Positions 44,691-56,439 of a DNA stretch of 64,000 bases are shown here, in pieces. The stretch lies in the NCBI GenBank assembly GCA_022414725.1, contig CM039463.1:79174742-79238741 (forward strand), given 5' to 3'. Positions within the stretch are counted from its first letter, which is position 1; each line of letters opens with the position of its first letter. The notes beneath the pieces are model-generated. The model searched no databases and was not told the DNA's origin. It worked only from the letters and a program-made list of their open reading frames with translations. This DNA comes from Microglena sp. YARC. Lineage: Eukaryota; Chlorophyta; Chlorophyceae; Chlamydomonadales; Chlamydomonadaceae. The position numbers and the translations under genes are program-made.

Positions 44691-44751
44691 TACAGATACT
44701 CACAGCAGGCGATAAAATAAAGATTTCATTCGTATCCTGAAAATTTACTGT

Positions 44752-45333
44752 GTGAATACCAAGGATGCACCCTCAAGGGCTCACAAGTTATTCGACGTCG
44801 TACCAGACCTGTACAACCAGATGCGAAAAGAGTTATTGGAAATGAAGGCAGCTCTTAGAGCCAAAGCTAACATATTGGGCAGTACCCTAACCATCCGCAC
44901 TGCATTCCAACAAATGCAGGGCCACGAGTCTGATACATTCCCTCACTTAGAAAGATTTGTGCACATGTTGTTAGTGATCCCCTCACACACATCTGATGTT
45001 GAGAGGGGATTCAGCATCCACAGATTGATTAAGGGTAGACTGCAAACCAAGTTGAGAGCATACACAGTCGACGCTCTCATGAGACTCAAATTGAATGTTG
45101 TATCTGCCACTGAGTTTGACTACACCGGGGGCTCCGACATGTTTGAGAACCTCGTACATGGCAGCAAGCTACCAGGACGTACAGTGGGCCTGATGGAGAG
45201 GGTATGCAGCGAGTTGCAGCAGAAATGCTATGCTGATATCATAGACGAATTTCCAGCGGAGACCATTATATTCAGTGACAAGGAGGAGGAGGAGGAGGAG
45301 GAGGAGGAGGAGGGTGATGAGGAGGAGAGTTAG
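44752..45333 (+). CDS. hAT-family transposase C-terminal region with acidic tail
   Basis: A 193-codon open frame. Residues about 60-115 (FPHLERFVHMLLVIP, SDVERGFSIHRLIKGRLQTK, VDALMRLKLN) match the hAT C-terminal dimerisation domain, where the (S/D)xERxFS core and the following basic helix are diagnostic. The N-terminal BED finger and RNase H-like catalytic part are absent, so it is a truncated transposase or an exon of one. The start is not an ATG context I trust (GTG/TTG-like), so the frame may extend by splicing. The end is a run of glutamates from a GAG microsatellite (45,280-45,310) terminating in EEES. A domesticated protein is possible but unsupported. Confidence 0.65.
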   Translation: MNTKDAPSRAHKLFDVVPDLYNQMRKELLEMKAALRAKANILGSTLTIRTAFQQMQGHESDTFPHLERFVHMLLVIPSHTSDVERGFSIHRLIKGRLQTKLRAYTVDALMRLKLNVVSATEFDYTGGSDMFENLVHGSKLPGRTVGLMERVCSELQQKCYADIIDEFPAETIIFSDKEEEEEEEEEEGDEEES

Positions 45334-45385
45334 TGGGAGGAGGAGGAGGAGGAGGAGGAGGTAGAGGAGGTAAAGGAGGTAGTGC
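45280..45385. repeat. GAG trinucleotide-rich repeat
   Basis: Two GAG/GGA blocks around the hAT stop codon, the second followed by GTAGAGGAGGTAAAGGAGGT. Leucine-rich minus frames here are by-products. Confidence 0.95.
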
Positions 45386-45399
45386 AGGCAGTTGACCCC

Positions 45400-46181
45400 C
45401 TCCACCCCCCCGTCGATGACCAAGACGCATTTTGGGCCTCGTGTGTTCCTTAAATCCTTAGACAGTTTAGCCAATCTAGACTTGCCCATCTGGGCTTTAA
45501 TTTGCCTACTTGGGTATATGATGCCTCTTTCCTTTGTCTCTTGTGCGATACCCACGTGAGATGTAGGAAAGAACATTGTAAGCCCTATTGTATGCAGACC
45601 TGCTAGGTATTGAATACACGCTCTACTTCTCCCACCGTAGTCGGACTCATTGCGAGCAAGCCGAAGGAGAGTATAGTGTCTGACAATGTCAGGTTCTATA
45701 ACTAAGTACTCTGGTGTTGTCAAGGGCATCTTTGTTGCTACCCTCGCTGAACTTGACCAGAGGGCTGACCTCCCCCCACCCTTCCTTATTCCCGTCTCAA
45801 GAGACAACCTGTCTCAGCTTCTGAACAACAAACCGCCCCTTGCTAGAGTGGGACCACTGGTGTACCATATGTCCATATCGGTCAGTTAGCTGTCTTCCTT
45901 GCTGGTGCCTCCAGCACCCTAGCCCAACAGTGGGATATATGCTATCAGTCTGCAATGGTAGACGCCCATGTCAAGGCCATCACCGAAAAGCTGATGGACC
46001 CTATTATCCTGACGGGGCGTGATACCAAGCCACTTATTTGAATTGATGCCGTCTGCATGCCTTGGAACTCCTATGACGTGGGGCTCATAGCTTTTTATCC
46101 ACCCAGAATACCTCAATGCCCACGACCTTTCGATCAGGTCCTCAGCAGGCTAACTAGAGAGGTGAAGGCAGATGGATTCTG
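45400..46181 (+). pseudogene. Unrecognised coding-like fragment, frame-broken
   Basis: Three plus-strand segments look protein-like: near 45,490-45,600 with CLLCDTHVRCRKEHC (zinc-like cysteine/histidine spacing), 45,686-45,889 with GIFVATLAELDQRADLPPPF and LLNNKPPLARVGPLVYH, and about 45,893-46,181 with ASSTLAQQWDICYQSAMVDA and AVCMPWNSYDVGLIAFYPP joined across one TGA. A minus-strand frame at 45,420-45,807 is also open, so strand choice is uncertain. Context suggests a transposon-derived gene. No family is named. Confidence 0.3.
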
Positions 46182-46435
46182 AAGTGCTTAGTTTACATCT
46201 GTGCTGAGTTTCGAAGCCTATCGTTCTTCCATCAGCTTGAAGATTTTGGCTTGCTACAACCACTTCTTGTGCTCCCCTTGCCCTCTCTAGGTTGGTTAGC
46301 TAGGTCGGTTCCATTCAACCCTCTACACTTTAACATTTTGTTTTCAAGAATTCGTACAGTATTATTACTCTTTGTATACTGTACCGTGCATATTGAGTAA
46401 TAACTCAGTGCCACCTTGTAAGACAATTTGTAACA

Positions 46436-46680
46436 GGTTTCCACCTCCACCCCCCCCACCCCCCCCCCCCCACACACACCCACAAGAGTCTCCCTGGCAC
46501 CCCACCAGGTCACCAGCAGCACAAGAAAAGCGCTGGAAAAAAAAGGTTGCGCGCTTAAAGCGCATTTTTTTATAGCGCTTTTTTTATTTTAGGCTTTTGG
46601 AAAGCGCTGCGTTTTTTGCCTCTGCGCTTATAGCGAGATTTTTTTTTCTCCAGTAAGCTATAGCGCTGGTCAAATTGGCC
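46436..46680. repeat. Poly-C run and AGCGC-rich palindromic tract
   Basis: C-rich run at about 46,440-46,470, then 46,524-46,670 with repeated GCGCTT/AAGCGC words separated by T and A runs, ending TATAGCGCTGG and starting AAAAGCGCTGG; perhaps a degenerate short MITE. No gene. Confidence 0.5.
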
Positions 46681-46879
46681 AATTGAAGTACCCTGATCAC
46701 AACCATCTATCAGTTCAGGACCACAACCTGACCACACATCCGACCACCGTCCCCAATCTGGCACAATCCCATGTGACATACCGTCTCAGACTGACCATGT
46801 AACACTCAACAATTTGACTGTTTAGCCTTAATAACCACTGGAACATGCCCACGCTGCAGCTCTCAGTACCCTTACCGAC

Positions 46880-47575
46880 TCTTACACTGACATTTTCACC
46901 GAAGTCCCTGGTTTACCCCCTTTTCGTGACCAGATTGATGAACTCATTCCTCTCCGACCGAACATCCCGAACATACCGTACCGAAATTGCTACCGCATGA
47001 GTCCAATAGAAATGTCTGCAGTCAAGACAACCGTTGCCGATGTCCTGTCCAAAGGATAGATCCGATCTAGTTTATCTCCATTTGGCTCCCCCGTGCAGTT
47101 CGTACCAAAACCTGATGGTTCCCTCCGTTTGTGCATCAACTACCGGCCAGTACATTCACTCACAAGTCCGAAACCGATACCGATACTCGTACCGAAACCG
47201 ATACAGATACCGATACCGATACCGATACCGATACCGATACCGATACCGATACCGATACCAATGCCGATACCGATACCGATACCGATACCGATACAGATAC
47301 CGATACCGATACCGATACCGATACCGATGCCGATGCCGATACCGATGCCGATACCAATGCCGATGCCGATGCCGATGCCGATACCGATGCCGATGAAATT
47401 CGTTGGTCATATTGTTGGAAATGGACACCTAAAGATGGATCCCTCCCAAACAGATACAATAATATCCTGGCCACAACCGAAAACCGTTGCCGACCTCCGA
47501 TCCTTCCTTGGACTTTCAAACTATTTCCGGACATATACCTGGGTGATATATCTGAGACGGATACCATGGGGATCT
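46880..47575 (+). pseudogene. Ty3/gypsy reverse transcriptase with core replaced by CCGATA microsatellite
   Basis: Upstream part near 46,900-47,150: PPFRDQIDELIPLRPN, YRMSPIEMSAVKTTVADVLS, a stop, SPFGSPVQFVPKPDGSLRLC and INYRPV, the N-terminal half of a Ty3 RT. After the CCGATA tract the protein resumes at about 47,395 with KFVGHIVGNGHLKMDPSQT and TVADLRSFLGLSNYF, the thumb/connection. The palm segment with the catalytic YxDD box (about 80-100 residues) is absent. The frame is open from 47,093 to 47,581 straight through the repeat as (IP)n/(MP)n. The element cannot be active. Confidence 0.85.
47187..47395. repeat. CCGATA/CCGATG hexanucleotide microsatellite
   Basis: About 35 copies of CCGATA, grading into CCGATG toward the right. 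Because six is a multiple of three, every frame stays open (IPIP, DTDT, RYRY; SVSV on the minus strand). Confidence 0.98.
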
Positions 47576-47579
47576 GAGT

Positions 47580-47740
47580 AAGGCTGATTGATCGGGGGTA
47601 GATCTCAGGCGGATCTGAGTGAGGCTGATTGATCCGAGACGGATCCCAGGCGGATCTGGGTGTTGCTTATTGATCTCATACAGAGATGAGGCTGATTTGA
47701 GGCGGATGTGGGGCTGATCTGAGCTGTTGGGCTGACATTT
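47580..47740. repeat. Degenerate GATCTGAG/GCTGATTGATC repeat
   Basis: Short imperfect copies of GGCGGATCTGAGTGAGGCTG follow the RT fragment. Confidence 0.8.
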
Positions 47741-48074
47741 CATCGGTTTCGGGGTAGTCCGGAAGGTCGGGGTAGTGCACTATCGGAGAGTTCGGTGAGG
47801 TGGTAGCGTAGAGATGGTGGAGAGTAGGGGGGGGGGGGGGGGGGGGGGGGTCATGAATCATGACGGGAAGGATTGGTGGTCCAAGTCGGTAGATTCGGCG
47901 TCTGAAGTGTTCGGTGGCCAAGTCAGGCTTGTCATACGGATAGCTTTTGATCGCACCATAAGGTGGAAGCATAAGTTGGTAAGGATATAATGGACATAGT
48001 GGTATTTCGGCATTATCGGTACATATGACATATGTAGGGGTATCAGGCACCAAGTGAAGTAGTATACCATCCAT
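47676..48074 (-). other. Open minus frame, unrecognised
   Basis: A 132-codon frame interrupted by a proline run from a C/G homopolymer (about 47,827-47,850). The segment before it (VPDTPTYVICTDNAEIPLCP) is not low complexity, but no family is recognised. Probably fortuitous or transposon-derived. Confidence 0.2.
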
Positions 48075-48099
48075 ATCGGCAGGGTTTTTCTTTTGAGCG

Positions 48100-50290
48100 A
48101 TGTGTCGCTATTAGCCCATCGCTTTCGAGATTGGCCTAGCGATGAAAGCGGTTTGAGCGATGCAGCTAGATCTGGCCAGCCCAGCAGACCCAGCCAGGGA
48201 ATTCAGGGATCTACAAAGGGGCCGGACTGTGGGACGCCGCCCCCCCATCGCGTCCGGACTCCTCCCTCCGGACTCCTGCTCCCCGGGGGGCGAGGGGCCT
48301 CCGCCCGCCCTGCGGTACAAGTCGACAGCACTCAGAAGCGCCGGTCGACGATAGAGTGAGAAACTGTGCAGCTTCCTTTCCCAACAAATGCTCCAGCAAC
48401 TGAAAAAAGCGCATGAGGGTCACGGGAGTTTAAGGCGTCGGAGGGGGGGGGGGGGTGGGGGCCTATTCTAGGGGAGAAGCTTTACACTTTTTCACCCGTT
48501 TCTGCTTCTGGACATTTTGAACAAGGCAATGGCAAGTGCGCGATGCGGTCAATTCGTCAGGCCGTTAAGTGACTTTGCGAGTTGTATTGTTGCATGCGAA
48601 GAAAGATGCGCTCTTTCCCGGCTATTTCCTGCTCATCGCGTTGCTTCTGAACCGTTCTCCCAACGTTCGTGCATGTAAAGACAAATGCGCCCTGGCGCTT
48701 TCCTCCTCATTACGCTGCCTCGCAGCCGTCCTATCAATACATGCATGCATGCATCTAACTTTCCTCCTCATTGCGCTGCCCCGTAGCCGTTCTGTCAATG
48801 CATGCATGCATCTAACTCGCGGCCCCCAATCAATCCCCCAAGCAATCCTGCAGGCATTATGCTTTCCCCCTCGGCGATCTTGATGTAGACCATGATGCCT
48901 CGCCGCTCAGAGGGCGGTGCTCCTGGCGCAACTTAGCGCACTCGAAGTCCGCCCACAGTGCGGTAGCGTCTCAAGCGAATGCTTTTGCCACACGCATGCA
49001 GTGCGGGTGCTCAGGGCTGGAGCCCGCGTACCCCAAGCGCTATCAGTCGCCGGGGCCTCACATGCTGCCATGTGCCCTAATTATATTAACTCCAACCTGG
49101 GCTAACTAACTATGCATGAAGTGTTTCTAAAACCACCCAGAGACTCAGCCCATGCTTTAGTCCCAAACTATATTGAGCATTCGATGCTTGCTATGTCCTT
49201 CTAGCCTTAGTTGGTAACCCTACATATAGGATAAATGTTATCATATTTAATTATAACTGTGTACCATACATTGAAATTTCACGATGTAAATACGCCAGGC
49301 TTGCTTCGTCTCTCTTTCTAATCTCTGTCTCCTTTTGTCTCTGTCGTGTCCAAGTACTATATGACGAAAGGTTTAGCCGTTAAATACAGTTTGCATTCTG
49401 GTTTATTTATAGTCGGTCCTTGCTATTAACTAAATTGCAGAAGGGAGGTTGCATAGCTGATTTAAGAATACAGCTTGAACTTAACGTAGGTTGAATACAT
49501 GTAGCCTTAAATCTTACTGCCGGACTTTCCCTCGGAGTTTCCCTCGAGAGGAAATAATCAAAAACCTGATTCCCAATCTGATAGCAAAATGGTTCTTGTC
49601 GATCTCAACATTATCTAATGTGAAATCCAGAAGTGGAAGGCCATGCGAAGTTACCCTTGTTTATCCTAGAATGTCAGAAATGATTGGGCCTAGTCTCTTT
49701 CCAATATTCCATTGTTTGGATACTTGTTGCAGTTTCCTGCTAGCTCCATTAGCCTGCCACTGGGCTAACCCCGAAGGTTGCAGCTGTAGTGGAGTGCCTA
49801 TCATGTCAACATTCAGACTCAATAGCTAGCTCCAGGCTACGGTCAAGGACTGGGAAAGGGAGCTGACTAGAAGCTGCTACATATAGCACAAGGGAATCTG
49901 TCTCCATCGATATGAATGCTACAAGTAATACCGGTAGATTAATTGTTTTGGTAACGTATTCATCTTTACCAACTTTTAAGTTTGTTTTTAATGCCGCTGA
50001 CAGCGAGCAACCAAATTGCAGTCTGGAGCCATGTAAACAAGTGAAAGTTCAAGAATGATAATGCACAGACTTCTGGTCAAACAAGTCAAAAATCCAGAAG
50101 GTTCAAGTCTACTCCCCCGAACGTAGATATAATTGGTTTTGCTGGTAGTCAATGGACTGTAGTAGTTTCTAAGCTAGGTCAAACAAGTCATAAGCATGTC
50201 CCTTGCAAAATTGGAGGCCGATAATAGGTGAGTGAAACGGGGCTAGTATGAAGCATGGCTTTGATTCTAGGCTGTTATTTGCAGCATTTA
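48100..50290. other. No recognised gene
   Basis: Includes a 48,445-48,465 G run, three imperfect copies of a segment around TTTCCTCCTCATTGCGCTGC (48,600-48,830) with CATGCATG words, and a 112-codon plus frame at 49,491-49,829 with no motif. The 49,100-50,290 part is AT-richer and unremarkable. Confidence 0.45.
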
Positions 50291-50294
50291 TGCA

Positions 50295-53140
50295 GGTCCC
50301 CTGAATCACAGCTGCTGCCCCCCCCCCCCCCCCACCCGCCCCGCCCACTAAGCAATGTTCACTGAAACAACAGCTGCCCCCCCCATCCCCCCACCAACTG
50401 AACACAGCTGCCCCACCCCACCCCACCCCACTGAACCACAGGTGCACTGAACCTCAGCTGCCCCCCACGCCTCCCCCCACCCCACTGAACCACAGGTGCA
50501 CTGAAGCACTGCCCACCACCCCCTCCCCACCCCACTGAACCACAGGTGCACTGAACGTCAGCTGCCCCCCCCCTCCCCCCCACCCCCACTGAATCAAAAG
50601 GTGCAGTGAAGCACAGCTGCCCCCCCCCCCCCCACTGAACACACAGGTGCCACTAAACCTCAGCTGCCAACCCTCCCCCCCACCCACCCCACGACCACAG
50701 GTTGCAGCTGAAAGCCACAGGCTGGCCCGCCCACCCCCATCCCACTGAACACAGGTGCACTCTGAACTCAAGCTGCCCCCCCCCCCCCAGACACACACCC
50801 CCACCCCACTGAACACAGGTGCCAACAACCTCAGCTGCCCCCCCCCACCCACCCCCAACCCACTGAACCAAGGTGCCACAACCTCAGCTGCCCCCCCCCC
50901 AACCCCACTGAAACCACCCCACGAACGCGGCCCACCCGACTGAAACAGGTGCATGAACTAGCTGCCCCACCCCCCCACACACACAACCACACCTGATACG
51001 AACCACAGGTGCACTGAAGCCATCAGCTGCCCCGCCCAACCACCCAACCCTGAACCACAGGTTGGCAAGGTGCCACTGAACCTCAGCTGCCCCCCCACCC
51101 ACTGAACACAGGTACTGATGACCTCACTCAACACAGCTTGCCCCACCCCCTCCCCATCCTACTGACACAGGTTGAACTGAAACCAGTGCCCCCAACCACC
51201 ACTGAACAAGTGCACTGAGCCAGCTGCCGCCCCCCCCCCACATGAACAACTGCCTCCACCCCCACCCCATGAACACAGGTGCACTGAAGCACAGCTGCCC
51301 CGAGATCACCCACCCCACTGAGCCGCAGGTGCCACCCACCCCACCTGAACCACAGGGTGCACTGAACCACAGCTGCCCCCCCCCACCCACTGAACCACAG
51401 CTGCCCCCCCCCACCCCACTGAACCAGGTGACTGAAGCAACAGCTGCCCCCCCACCCCACTGAACACATGTGCACTGAACCACAGCTGCCCCCCCCCCCC
51501 CCACTGAACCACAGTGCACTGAACACAGCTGCCCCCCCCCCCCACCTGAACCACAGGTGTGCAACCCAAGCTGCTCCCCCCATCCCCCCCCCACCCCACT
51601 GAACCACAGTGCACTGAACTAGTGTCCCCCCCACCCGCCACCACTGAACCAGAAACCAGAGCCTGACCCACTAAACTCACTGAGAACGCTGCCTGACGGC
51701 CACCCACTGAACCACAGTGCCCCCCCCACCCCACCCCCACTGAACCACAAGCACCCCCCCACCCCTCCCCCAAACCCACTGAACCACAGGTGCCCCCCCC
51801 ACTGCAAGAGTGCCCCCCACCCCACTAACCACAGGCCAACCATGAAACAGCTGCCCCCCCCCACCCCCCACCCCCGCCACCCCACTGAACACAGGTGCAC
51901 TGACCACAGCTGCACTGAAACCACAGCTGCCCCCCACCCCCTCCCTCCCCCACCCCACTGGCTGCCCCCATGAACCCAGGCTGCCACTGAAACACAAGCT
52001 TGCCCCCCCCACTTGAACCACAAGGTCCCCTTCAGCTGACCACCCGGTGCACTGAACCACTGCTCCATGCCCCCCACCCTCTGAACCAAGTGCCCCCACC
52101 GTCCCCCACACAGAACAGCCTGAACTCAGCTGCCCCCCACCCCCCCCCACTGAACCATGAACACACACTGAAGCACAGCACCGTAGTGCCCACACTGAAT
52201 CCACACTGCCCCCCCCACGCCCACCCCATGAACCAAACAGGTGCACTGAAGCACAGCTGCCCCCCCCCACCGACCCCACCCCACTGAACCACAGGTGCAC
52301 TGCTCCCCCCAACCTCACTCAACCTCACGCTGCACCCCCCCACACCACACCCCCACCCCACTGAACCACAGCACTGAAGCACAGCTGCCCACCCCCCCAC
52401 CCCACTGAACCACAGTGCACTGAACAGCTGCCCCCCCCCACCCCCCCACCCCACTGCAACCACAGGTGCACTGAACCTCAGCTGCCCCACCCCACCCTGA
52501 ACCACAGGTGCACTGAACTTCAGCTGCACCCCCCCCCACACACACACACACCGACCCCACTGAACCACACGTGCCACTGAAGCACAGCTTGCCCCCCCAC
52601 CCCCCACCACTGAACCACAGGTGCACTGAACCTCAGCTGCACCCCCCCCCCCCCACACACCCCTTTTCCTACACACACACCCCGGACTGAACCACAGGTG
52701 CACTGAAGCACAGCTGCCCCCCCCCCACCCCCCCCACCCCACCCACTGAACCACAGCGTGCACTGAAGCACAGCTGCCCCCCCCCACCCCCCCCCCCACT
52801 GAAACCACAGTTGCACTGAACCTCAGCTGCACCCCCCCCCACACACACACACACCCCACCCCACTTGAACCACAGGTGCACTGAGAAGCCACAGCTCCCC
52901 CCCCCCCCCCCCGGCGCCCGCCCCCACCCCACTGACACAGGGTGCACTAAGGCTAGAGCCACAGCTGCCCCCCCACCCCCCACCCCACTGAACCACAGGT
53001 GCACTGAAGCACAGCTGCCCCCCCCCCCCCCCCGCACCCCCCACTGACCACAGGTGCACTGAACCTCAGCTGCCCCCCCCATCCGCCCCACCCCCAAAGC
53101 ACCACAGGTGCACTGAACCACAGCTGCCCCCCCCACCCCA
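50295..53140. repeat. 2.8-kb C-rich minisatellite
   Basis: More than 50 imperfect units of about 45-55 bp built from ACTGAACCACAGGTGCACTG, AAC(C/A)TCAGCTGCC and a run of 7-16 C, often with CCACCCCA or CACACACA. All G is on the minus strand, so minus frames read as glycine/tryptophan/valine-rich (GSVGWGG-type) and plus frames as proline-rich. The strong strand asymmetry and G runs could form quadruplexes. Length and phase of C runs vary greatly. Confidence 0.97.
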
Positions 53141-53660
53141 CTCTACTGAAACACAGCTCCCCCCTATCCTCTGAAACACAGATGCACCCCTAGTCCTAAC
53201 ACAAGAACTATACTGGTGATGCTTGGCATGGCGCCGGCGGCGGTCTGCAAGAGTGCTTTCTGCAAAAGCAAAAACTCTTTGCCAGACAAAGCGGCCTCAC
53301 CCACCGTCACCTCTGGATGTGCCACCTGCATGATGGTGTGTATACATAAGTCTTCCATATCACAATCGCAAAACTTACTCACTTAAACACATACATGCAG
53401 CCCCCCCCCCCCCCCCCCCCCCCCTCCTCGATCCGTCCACCACACCCAACACACAAAATCTTTCTCTCTCTTTGGTATAACATGGACTCAGACTAGCGCC
53501 AGATGTGTATACAGGCGGGCACTAGGGAGACGCAATCATCATTATTAAGCATGGATCTTGATCATAGTTACCACCTGCAGGCTCCTCAAATGAAAAAAGT
53601 ATCCGAAACATTGTGTAAGTGTTGAGATTTTTATGTTACACGTACTGTTACTTTGTTTTT
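53141..53660. other. Spacer with poly-C run, no gene
   Basis: Contains 24 C at about 53,401-53,424. A 72-codon minus frame at 53,164-53,382 (ILVLGLGVHLCF end) has no recognised domain. Confidence 0.5.
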
Positions 53661-53669
53661 GATTTTTAG

Positions 53670-53850
53670 TTTTTAGCACAGCCCAGCACAACAGCGAGCA
53701 GCACATTTCAGACACAGCACAGTTCAGCACAACACAGCAGCACAGTTCAGCACAACACAAGCAGCACAATTCAGCACAGCACAGCAAACCAGCCTTGTTC
53801 AGCACAACACAGCAGCACAGATCAGCACAACATAGCAGCACAGTTTGATC
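53670..53850. repeat. CAGCACAACACAG-type minisatellite
   Basis: Variants of CACAGTTCAGCACAACACAG repeated about eight times; cysteine/leucine-rich minus frames are by-products. Confidence 0.9.
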
Positions 53851-54079
53851 ATTGTTAACTCCAAGGGTGGGGCTAATCGTGGGCTAACAATGACTTTAGG
53901 GCGGGCTAATTGTGACTCCACTACTCCAGGGGTGGCTATTTCTGGGGGGTAACGTTAACAACAGGTGGAGAGTGGGGGTAGGCAAGCCAAGTTTACATGA
54001 TAATGGTAATACATGGATGTTTAGTGTGTGAGTGGTTGGTGGATGCGAGAGTGATGATGGTGCTGGGAGCAGTCATAGT

Positions 54080-54810
54080 GTGTGTGTGTGGTGTGTAAAA
54101 AGAGAGAGTGTTGGTTCTGTATCCCTCCACCTCCTCCATGCACGTCCCTCCACCCGAGTTACATGGCTGCATCCCCAACCAGCATGCAGTCACCGTCCCT
54201 TCGCACACAATGCATGCCTCTTGCCCTCCACATGCATGGCACGTCCTCCACCCAAGTACATGGCTGCATCCCCAAATGCATGCACGTCCCTCCACCCACG
54301 CACATGGCTGCATGCCACCACGTGCATGCACGTCCCTTGTCGCCACACATGCATGGCTCCTGCCCTCCACTTGCATGCACGTCCCTCCACAAACGCCCAT
54401 GCCTAATCAACCCCCCAAAGGCATGCATGTCCCTCCAACCCCGAGTGCATTTGCTGCATGCCCCCCACGTATGTGCACGTCCCTCTACAAACATGTAATT
54501 GCTTCCTGCCCCTGCATGCAAGCACGTCCTCCACCCAAGTTCATGATTGCATCCCCACCACCATGCACATGCATGCACGTCCCTTCACACACATGCATAC
54601 CTCCTACCTACCACAAGCATGCACCTGTCCCTCCACGAACACCCCATGCCCTAATTATTCCCAAATGCAGGGCACTTCCCTCCACTTTCAGTGCTGCACA
54701 TGCATGCAAGTCCCTTCGCACACATTGCATGCCTCCTGCCCTACGACATGCATGTGAGTCACTCCCACAAACACCCATGCATAATCATCGCCCAAAAGCA
54801 TGCTCGTCCA
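54080..54810. repeat. CATGCA-rich minisatellite
   Basis: Recurring phrases CATGCACGTCCCTCCACC, ATGGCTGCATCCCCA, TGCATGCCTCCTGCCCTCCA in imperfect units of about 60-120 bp. Open frames on both strands are by-products. Confidence 0.88.
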
Positions 54811-54829
54811 GATGACGTGGCCAGTGAGG

Positions 54830-56110
54830 TGTTGTTGTGAAGATTGTCGAGCAGAAACTTTTAACTTAAAATTCGAACGACGAACATACCTTGATCTTCC
54901 TCAAGCGGGACTCGTAGCAGCGACAGTGGAAGCCGCGTATTAATCTTCGCTTTTGCCTCGCCAAGCTCCTGAATCTACTTCCAGCTCAAATCAGCATTCT
55001 TCACAGCTCCATCGTCGCGAAGCTAGCCCGAACCCCTCCATTAACTTCGTCTGGCGAATTGATTGCTTAAACTGGGGATAATAGAGAAAAAATAGAGAAA
55101 TTACGAAAAATCAGGGCTTCAGAGTCATATGGAAGTTTGTGATGATGTCCGGACTGCCTTTCTGGGATTCTGGCCGTGACTAGTCCGCGGGACAGTCCGG
55201 GCCCCCCCTTCTACACCTATTTCCAGTCCGTTTCCCGCCTGTATCTACAGGATCTGGCCTGGACTGGGCTGGGCAGTCACCTGCCTGGAACATTCCCAGT
55301 TCCAACCACTACTACTAGAACCTAGAAACCCTGACACGACCGTTACGAACACAACAGGCCGAGGGGTCGCTTCGATTTCCATTCAATTTTGCTTCCCTAC
55401 AGTGAGATTGTCAATTCCGGCATTTAACACATCCGTATCCACTCGGATGATCAGTGTAGTTGCTCCCCCTTAACAGGGTCGTGGCCAGACAACTCCGTTG
55501 AGGCCCAATCTCTTCTCCTCCTCCTGCGCTATCATTCTTCCTCGCTCACTTACTGCTTTTCCATCCCGGAAATCATAGTCTTGGCCAAACATCAGTCGCT
55601 TATGAGCGCTCATTCTGAAGCTTGTCCTCCACGACTATTACAACTGCTGCGGTTCAATTGAATGCTTGACGCCCATTTTTCACTCGCAACGTGAATAAAG
55701 CTCTGACTGGACAAGCTAATGTCAGCCAATGCTTTGCACTGGGCGAGAATGCGTTCCCTTGTGCTCGCTGTCGGCATTAACGCCTGACAATTTCGTACGT
55801 CATGCTGATTGTTCCCATACCTCTCCATCCACGAGTCAGCTCTGACTGACAGTTGCTCCCACCTGTTTCCTCCAACCCTTTCATTCCAGCGCGGGCATAG
55901 CTGATGGGCATCGCATTTATTCCTGCTGCGATGTGTTTGCTTTGTAGGAGCCGACCTACTGTTGGGTTGACGAGTGGGTGGGGTCCCGCTCGCGAGATGC
56001 TGCGCCCAACATGCTCCCCCGTTGCTGTTTCCCTTGCATTCTCACTTCGAAGGCAAACCTGACAGGAACGCGGGGAGGAGCCGAGGAGGTCCAGCCGTTC
56101 GGTACGACCC
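54830..56110. other. No recognised gene
   Basis: Non-repetitive sequence. A minus frame at 55,610-55,828 (NQHDVRNCQALMPTASTRER) looks moderately protein-like but matches nothing I recognise. It ends at a poly-C run. Confidence 0.4.
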
Positions 56111-56170
56111 TGACCCCCCCCCCCCCCCCCCCCCCCCCCCCCACCCCCCCCCCCCCCCCAAAAAAAACAA
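56110..56170. repeat. Poly-C runs followed by poly-A
   Basis: Two long C runs separated by A, then A7; proline-rich frames are by-products. Confidence 0.95.
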
Positions 56171-56439
56171 AATAAGGCCCAAATGGAAAATAGCGATAAA
56201 CAGCTAGAATCTAACAGGTCCAGATGGCTCCGGAACCATAATAGCTATAGGAGGGGGGGCTCAAAAACGAAAAGAAAAAACCTGCATATCGGGGCGGAGG
56301 AGGTGCTCGGGGATGGTTGTCAATAATCGCTCCTCATCCCGGGATATATACATCGGCATTGTATTTATCTGGCGGAGGTGCCTGTCAGTGATCAACCCGA
56401 CAGGACTACGATCGGACTACTACAAGTTCACTTTCCGTT

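Noticed and set aside
45310..45807. Long minus-strand frame with polyleucine
   Set aside because: The leucine run is the GAG microsatellite in antisense; the rest competes with plus-strand protein-like frames, so I did not call it a gene.
50169..53141. Many glycine/tryptophan/valine-rich minus frames of 60-290 codons
   Set aside because: By-products of the C-rich minisatellite; no start context, no conserved unit phase and frames open in several phases at once.
54032..54815. Cysteine/histidine/proline-rich frames of up to 235 codons
   Set aside because: Generated by the CATGCA minisatellite; open in several phases.
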